Below are positions 58,571 through 64,000 of a stretch of DNA of 64,000 bases, one piece after another. Position numbers and translations under genes: made by a program. A model generated the notes under the pieces. It saw nothing but the letters and a program-made list of their open reading frames with translations, was not told the origin of the DNA and did no database searches. The stretch is from Mermis nigrescens (lineage: Eukaryota; Nematoda; Enoplea; Mermithida; Mermithidae), in contig JAVLUZ010000154.1 in assembly GCA_036768485.1 (NCBI GenBank), positions 8,544,342 to 8,608,341 of the forward strand, written 5' to 3'. The stretch's first letter is position 1, and the number at the start of each line of letters is the position of its first letter.

Positions 58571-61500
58571 GATAAAAATTACTTCTGAATATGTTAAATA
58601 AATAATTTCGACTTCATTGATTGTTTTAAAGCTAAAATTTGTTTTCCAGCTTTGTGCAAATTCATTGTTCTCTTAACATTTTGCTATCTGAAACTGATTA
58701 TATGAAATGAAAAGTCGTTCTATGTATAAAAGAAACGTTTTACTGAAATTCAGCGCATGACGTATACACAAAGCTCTTCTGAGCTAATCGGTCTAAAACG
58801 TAGGTACTTCACTATAAAAGATCACAAAACCCCTATTGCACAATTCAGCTATAATTCATAGTAGAAATCTACCTAATGTACATTTCTGAGAAATGTTTAC
58901 TTTCTAGCATGCATCAAATTTGTCCGCCTTTCCAACAGGCAATATTTTCGAATTTTCTCTTTAACAGCATTTCAAATAGGTACCGTTACAGTTCGATAAT
59001 TCCACATCCATATCACCATTACTTTTTCATGGCGGATTAAAAAAAAGCTTTTCATGTTAAATATATCTGAACGAGCAGAATTAATACAGATTCTAAACGA
59101 ATTTCATGCAAATATCAGACGACTGTCTCAACTCAAATTACTCCAGTTTATAGGACGGAAATTATTAGCGCATGGCGCTTTTCAATCGGTGCAAAACTTT
59201 ATTTCGCTAAATTCGTTTTTGTGTTTAGAAGACTACATATTTTTCAGCATTCGTACTGGCAGTGTTCTGTAGGTCGGACTGGTAACTGGTAACTTATAGC
59301 TTGATGATGACCAGACATGCACGTGGGGTTCGAAGGTCTAGAACTCCGAAAGGAAAGGTGGTAAATTTTCAGTAGAAAATGAAATAAAATGACGATTAAA
59401 AAATTATGGAAAAAAATTTTCCACAAAAGTGGGCTGGAAATGATCAGCAACAGTTGATTAACGTAATGTTTAAGCTATTTTAGAATATTTTACACTTCTT
59501 GAGACGATTTTGGCTCAAGGAATCTCTTCGGCTGACCGTACAAGACCTGGATAGGCTAACGAAGATGACGATAGATGCACAGCATGGCCGATTTTGGGGG
59601 TCAGGGTCTGCGTGTTCCTCAATCATAGGCCGAAATGACGTCAAAAAGAATTTAGTGTAAATTCTTAAATAGCGTTCAAACTAGGTTAGTCCACAGTCTG
59701 TGTACAATTTCATGCAATTTTCGAGAAAATTTTATATTTTCATCCGTTTAAGTCGTTATTTTACCATATTTTCCAGAAAATTTCCAATGTTAACATTCTT
59801 GGGTCTATAACCCCCAATATCTTTCCCCACATGTATGTCTGATGAGGACGTGTTGCGTTATTTTTATTCGAAGGCTTTCTAACTTTTTTTACAGCGAACA
59901 GCTTACTCCTTACAGTAATATTTCTGCAGTAATGATGTGCCCGCAATTTTAGAAAACCATTCTTTGACATTATATGTTGCGCGAATCGTAAACACTGTAA
60001 ATAATTTTTTTACACTTGTGATAATAAGTATTGCATATGCTTTCATACACGTAGTTCCTTTTTCATTTTTTCGAATGCATTCTAATCACTGTTTTCGATT
60101 CGATTCTCGATAGTCTTGCAATAGTTCTCCAATTATATTATTATTGCTGGAGACGTACATATCCATTTCGGTGTTTTTGTCACGAGGCATATTGTGATAT
60201 TATTATGTCAACAATATAAACATGTTTCACATAAAAAGTGTGCATTTTCCTGTTTTCAACATGAATAAATTGAATCTACGGCATCCATAAGTCTAGGTTT
60301 CCTGATTCGCTGAAGATAATATTTCTGCAAGTTGAAGATTTCTTTGAATTCGCTGAGCCTTGTTGAAATTGGAAGAAATAGAATTCGTTGCCAGTGGTGC
60401 GTTTATCATACATGCAGTTGCAAGTTGCATTGCTTTGAATATGCATACAGAAAAAGAATCGCCGAATCATCGCTATAATACAAAATTGGGAATTGTCGCT
60501 GAGCGAAACTTGAACTTTTAATGTACCTCATCGAGACGTAGTTTTTATACTTGAATAAAATCTATATTTTATAACTTCCGAGTCTTTTCAGTCCTCAACA
60601 TATTTTGTGTTCGGAAAGGGAATATCTCAGATTGCATTATGCGATAACTTTAATAATTTGATCATCTGACTCGCCAATTTAGACGCTTTGATATGAATTA
60701 CTTCAAGTATTATCAATTGATCTTTCTTTTTTATTATTTCAACTACGTACCTTATTAATTATTTTCGATCTAATCACATAATAGGCCTTCATAGCGTAAT
60801 TATTGTTTATGCGAGCATAGATTTACGGACGGCGATCTACGTGTACTACAACATTAGCTTAATCAGCCAAACAACACCTTCACCTTTGCCATTCAATAAC
60901 GATCTGCAACTAATTTATGTGTAGCCTTCCGATTTTCTCCCATGTTTTTATTCCAGAGAGCATATGACGTAATGGAAATAATAAATTATTAATGCGAAAA
61001 TAGATATATAATGCTTCAATAATTATTTAAGACGTCTGATTTCGAGCTACTGTACAAAGTGGTCCGATGAAAGAAAACGGACTTCTAATTTAATCGGCTG
61101 CATGCGGAATCAGCCGAGGGTTAGACATTTGCTTTTGCTTTATGATTGAAGTGTTCCAAGCGTGGAAACTTGTAGAGTAACAAGAACTAGTTTATAGCGA
61201 TTTCTGAAATTATAGCAGTTTTATCTCTTCTTGAATTTCCTCTGATTTTAGAAATTTTTTCGACTGATTCCCTAAAGATTCAGTAATCTCTCTTCCTTGC
61301 TTAGATGCATCGGTAAAGGATCTGGTCGAAACCTTTTAGGGTGGATTGGAGAAGACAAGTAAAAATTGTCATTATTTTAATAGAATATAGTTGTGAAAAA
61401 GGTATCGTATTTCGCACATGAACTTAAAAGAGTCAGCCTCGTTTAAAATCCTCTAACGATCTCGAATAAATCAACGGCTACCGAACGTTCAAATATGCGA

Positions 61501-63537
61501 TAAAAGCACAAATATTGTTGAGACCAATATCAGAGGGTCAGCAGTCAAAGTTGAGCTTTTTTTGGGGTCACCACAATGACCTCAAAAACTGGAACACATC
61601 TTAAAATATCGCTAAAACTAAGCTACGAGTATATCCATAGTTTCTGGTCCATTTCAAGCACTTTTGAAGAAAATTTTAAATTTCCGTACATTTTTTCCCT
61701 TCACATTGCCTCATCTTCCCCAGAAAATTTCCCATTTTTTTATCTCATGTACGTATTTGTCTAATCAAGACTATTTAAAATCTTTCCAGCAAGTTACGGT
61801 TTTTAGATCGAAATCGTGTATCCCATTACTGGTCAAATGTATGAGATCGGTGAAATTTTCTATCGGAAGAAGTACGAGCATATCAGACAGAAATTAACGT
61901 TGCACACACAAAGGCATTTACTTGTATCTTGATATCAATACATGCTCATTGTTAAATATCATGAGACTGCACAGTGATGAGATTTCGTGCATGAATAATT
62001 TTTCGATCATAACAAAATAAGATTTCATAAGTTTTTTGTACTGAAGCACCTTTGTCTTGCGAATATTTGCGTAAATAAAGCCAAGGAATGCAAGAATAAT
62101 TGATAGAGTACTTACATTTTTTCTATTACATATTTGAACTCGCGAGTTATTAATTATTCACACGATAACACTGATATTATTCCTCCGGAGAAAATTTCGC
62201 ACGTACTATCTATCAGTTAGATCTAGACAATCATTATCGCGTAACAAAATGACGTTTTGCATTACGATAATGATGAATACAGTAAATATTAGGTTAAGCC
62301 TAGCGTAGCTTTTTCTCATTAACTATACTAGGAAAGTTTGCGCTTTTACGGAAACTACTCTATCGTAACGAGCAAGTCATTGTTTCTGCGACTGTCATTT
62401 TCTCTTCTTGGCTCAGGTACCTTAACATTATCCGGGTGTTCGTTTGACAAAAGAATTTTCCACAATAGTGTCCAGCGCCTACCTTTGAAATCTGAGGTAA
62501 TCAAACAAACTTTATTTTCGTTAGTACTTGCTCATTTTGCATAAAATGTAGCGAGATTAGCATGCTCGTTAAGCTGCTGCTGCTAATTTAGAAACAACCA
62601 TCTCATTTGGAGCGCTTGTTCAGCCAATCCGTTTATTCTAGTGTCAGGTTGAATAGCAGTAGGCTAATTAAGCTTGAACTGACGTTTTAGTCTTTAACTA
62701 GTGAACTAAATCATTTTAAAAATTTTTCTGGTCTTTTAAGAAAATCGAGCGAAAATATGAATTTGGATTGCCTTACCTTTTAGAATAATAAACTTATATA
62801 CTTCGAGCAAACTTATTGGCAGCGATTTTATATACTGATCAAGGGCGGATGTAAGGAGAAGGGGGAGCAATCGCTTCTCTTCCGCATTGTTGGTCAAACA
62901 TTGTTTGCGAAGTTGATTGCGGATTTCACTTTGTCTTTCATCACCCTTTCTCCTTATTTCTCTAATTTTATAATGTTTTTAATGATAGTTGTCTTTCTAT
63001 AGCCCTGGAAGCCAGGTTTTTGCGCCAGAATCAATTAATAAAAAATAATAATTTAATGGTCTTGCGAAAATTTCTGGAGCGAAAACGTGGTGATTTAAGC
63101 ACAGTTTGTTCGGGTTTTTTAGAGAAAAGTCTGCTTTCAGTGCTACACATCAATTTTTTTGAATAGATTTTTGTGAAGCGCATGAATACTAAGAATAGAC
63201 CCGTTTCTAGTCATTCCATAGCCATTAGATTTTCTTTAGCTAGATTTCAAAAAGTCTGTGACATTTTCCGCCGGATTTTCACTTTGACAACGTATGCCTT
63301 TTGACACAATTTTCAAACACAAAAAAGATTTCGAGTAAAATTAGACACCAGAAAAAGGGGTAAAACAATATAGTGGACGAGAATCGCGGATTTTTGAGAA
63401 TATCAAGTATACATAGAAAAAGTAGGGATACCACTCTCCTCACGAAAATCCTGGATCCGCCGCTGAACTGAACTAGATGACTGAAATTTAAATCCTATGA
63501 TTCGCAATCATAATTAATTGATTAATTATGATTATAT
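58571..63537. other. Largely unique AT-rich sequence
   Basis: About 5 kb with few repeats and no convincing gene. Open frames of 60-77 codons (59054, 60276, 61664, 62338) have no recognisable motifs and no splice context that stands out. A repeat end aaaatcctggatccgccgct is at about 63447. Confidence 0.35.
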
Positions 63538-63545
63538 CATATATA

Positions 63546-63757
63546 GGACCTTTTGAACAATTTCCCCGCCACCGCTTTTAGCCGATCCATAATAGCTGCA
63601 GTAACGAAACTTTACATAAAACTAGCTTACATCGTATTTTGCTAATTTTTTGTGCAGAAGTCAATAAAGGTTCTTTACATTCATACCTAAAATTTGATTA
63701 CTGTAACTTTATTTCGTCTCTCAAAAAACGGTGGCGAGTAAATTGTTCAAAAGGTCC
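63546..63757. mobile_element. 212-bp MITE with 8-bp duplication
   Basis: Ends GGACCTTTTGAACAATTT and AAATTGTTCAAAAGGTCC. The inverted similarity continues through a spaced gccaccg/cggtggc. catatata lies at 63538-63545 and 63758-63765; being AT-rich, the duplication is slightly less telling than the others. hAT-like by duplication size; no coding capacity. Confidence 0.82.
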
Positions 63758-63765
63758 CATATATA

Positions 63766-64000
63766 TTGTATTATATTATATCACTAATTACTCGTTAGCG
63801 CAATGGTGAACTTTACCAGATTTTTTCTAAAAAGCTGATACATGACTTGACTATATTATGCGCGATCACAGTTTTGAGGCTGGATTTGTTTGTCCACTTG
63901 TGCCTATTTTATTCGCCCTGTGCAGTATCATCCGATTCTTGGAGTGTTGACCACTGTTCATCTGAAAAAATTAAAAGGATTGCACAACTTGACGTAGTTT
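63766..64000. other. Unassigned sequence
   Basis: Nothing recognised up to the window edge. Confidence 0.3.

Noticed and set aside
60276..60470. Minus-strand frame with a second overlapping open frame
   Set aside because: Both frames are open without motifs; no splice or start context favours either.

Overview
This window looks like a eukaryotic, probably arthropod, intergenic stretch. It is AT-rich, has no operon-like packing, carries long (TA)n and (GT)n microsatellites, and is dominated by decayed mobile elements. The arthropod guess rests on a DUF4780-type LINE ORF1, Tc1/mariner relics and a Ty3/gypsy pol; the species cannot be named from sequence alone. No complete host gene is visible. 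The best host candidates are two short open segments sharing a KPD...YVPPHRK motif (31965-32210 and 37412-37498) and one possible exon at 28344-28424. Family names used below (H1-H4, M, S, T, R, RptA, Mar-N1) are local labels.

Layout. 1-12.5 kb: nested hAT-type elements. H2 (4453-8886) contains M (5335-7404), which contains H1 (5431-7175); a second H1 is at 9824-11591, with further M copies at 362-1070 and 11875-12317. A mariner-like non-autonomous element is at 1723-2420. 13-14.5 kb: the 5' part of a LINE on the minus strand. 15.1-18.6 kb: two head-to-tail non-autonomous Helitrons. 18.6-19.5 kb: T repeat. 20-21.6 kb: inverted array of ~180-bp units. 22-31 kb: mostly unassigned sequence with scattered repeats. 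31-39 kb: a Tc1 relic, the candidate exons, a second H2 (33322-35300), an S repeat and a 279-bp double-hairpin MITE. 41.9-44.6 kb: hAT H3 with H4 nested inside it, then a second ~180-bp foldback array. 44.6-51.3 kb: a minus-strand Ty3/gypsy pol split by four insertions. 51.4-52.9 kb: inverted-repeat elements, including 172-bp arms differing at about one base. 53-54.9 and 57.3-58.6 kb: T repeats. 55.3-56.6 kb: a foldback-like element whose arms are 17-bp tandem repeats. 58.6-64 kb: largely unassigned sequence with one 212-bp MITE.

Many element boundaries can be fixed exactly, because the target-site duplications are legible and, in several cases, a host element or an in-window paralogue shows the uninterrupted site. 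The most unusual signals are the foldback-like elements, a short GGCGC-nnn-GCGCC palindrome scattered through unrelated repeats, a small repeat found twice in GTGTCACC sites, and the T family with recurrent GTGTAAACTTTACAC palindromes and a 3' hairpin. No previously undescribed gene system could be demonstrated.
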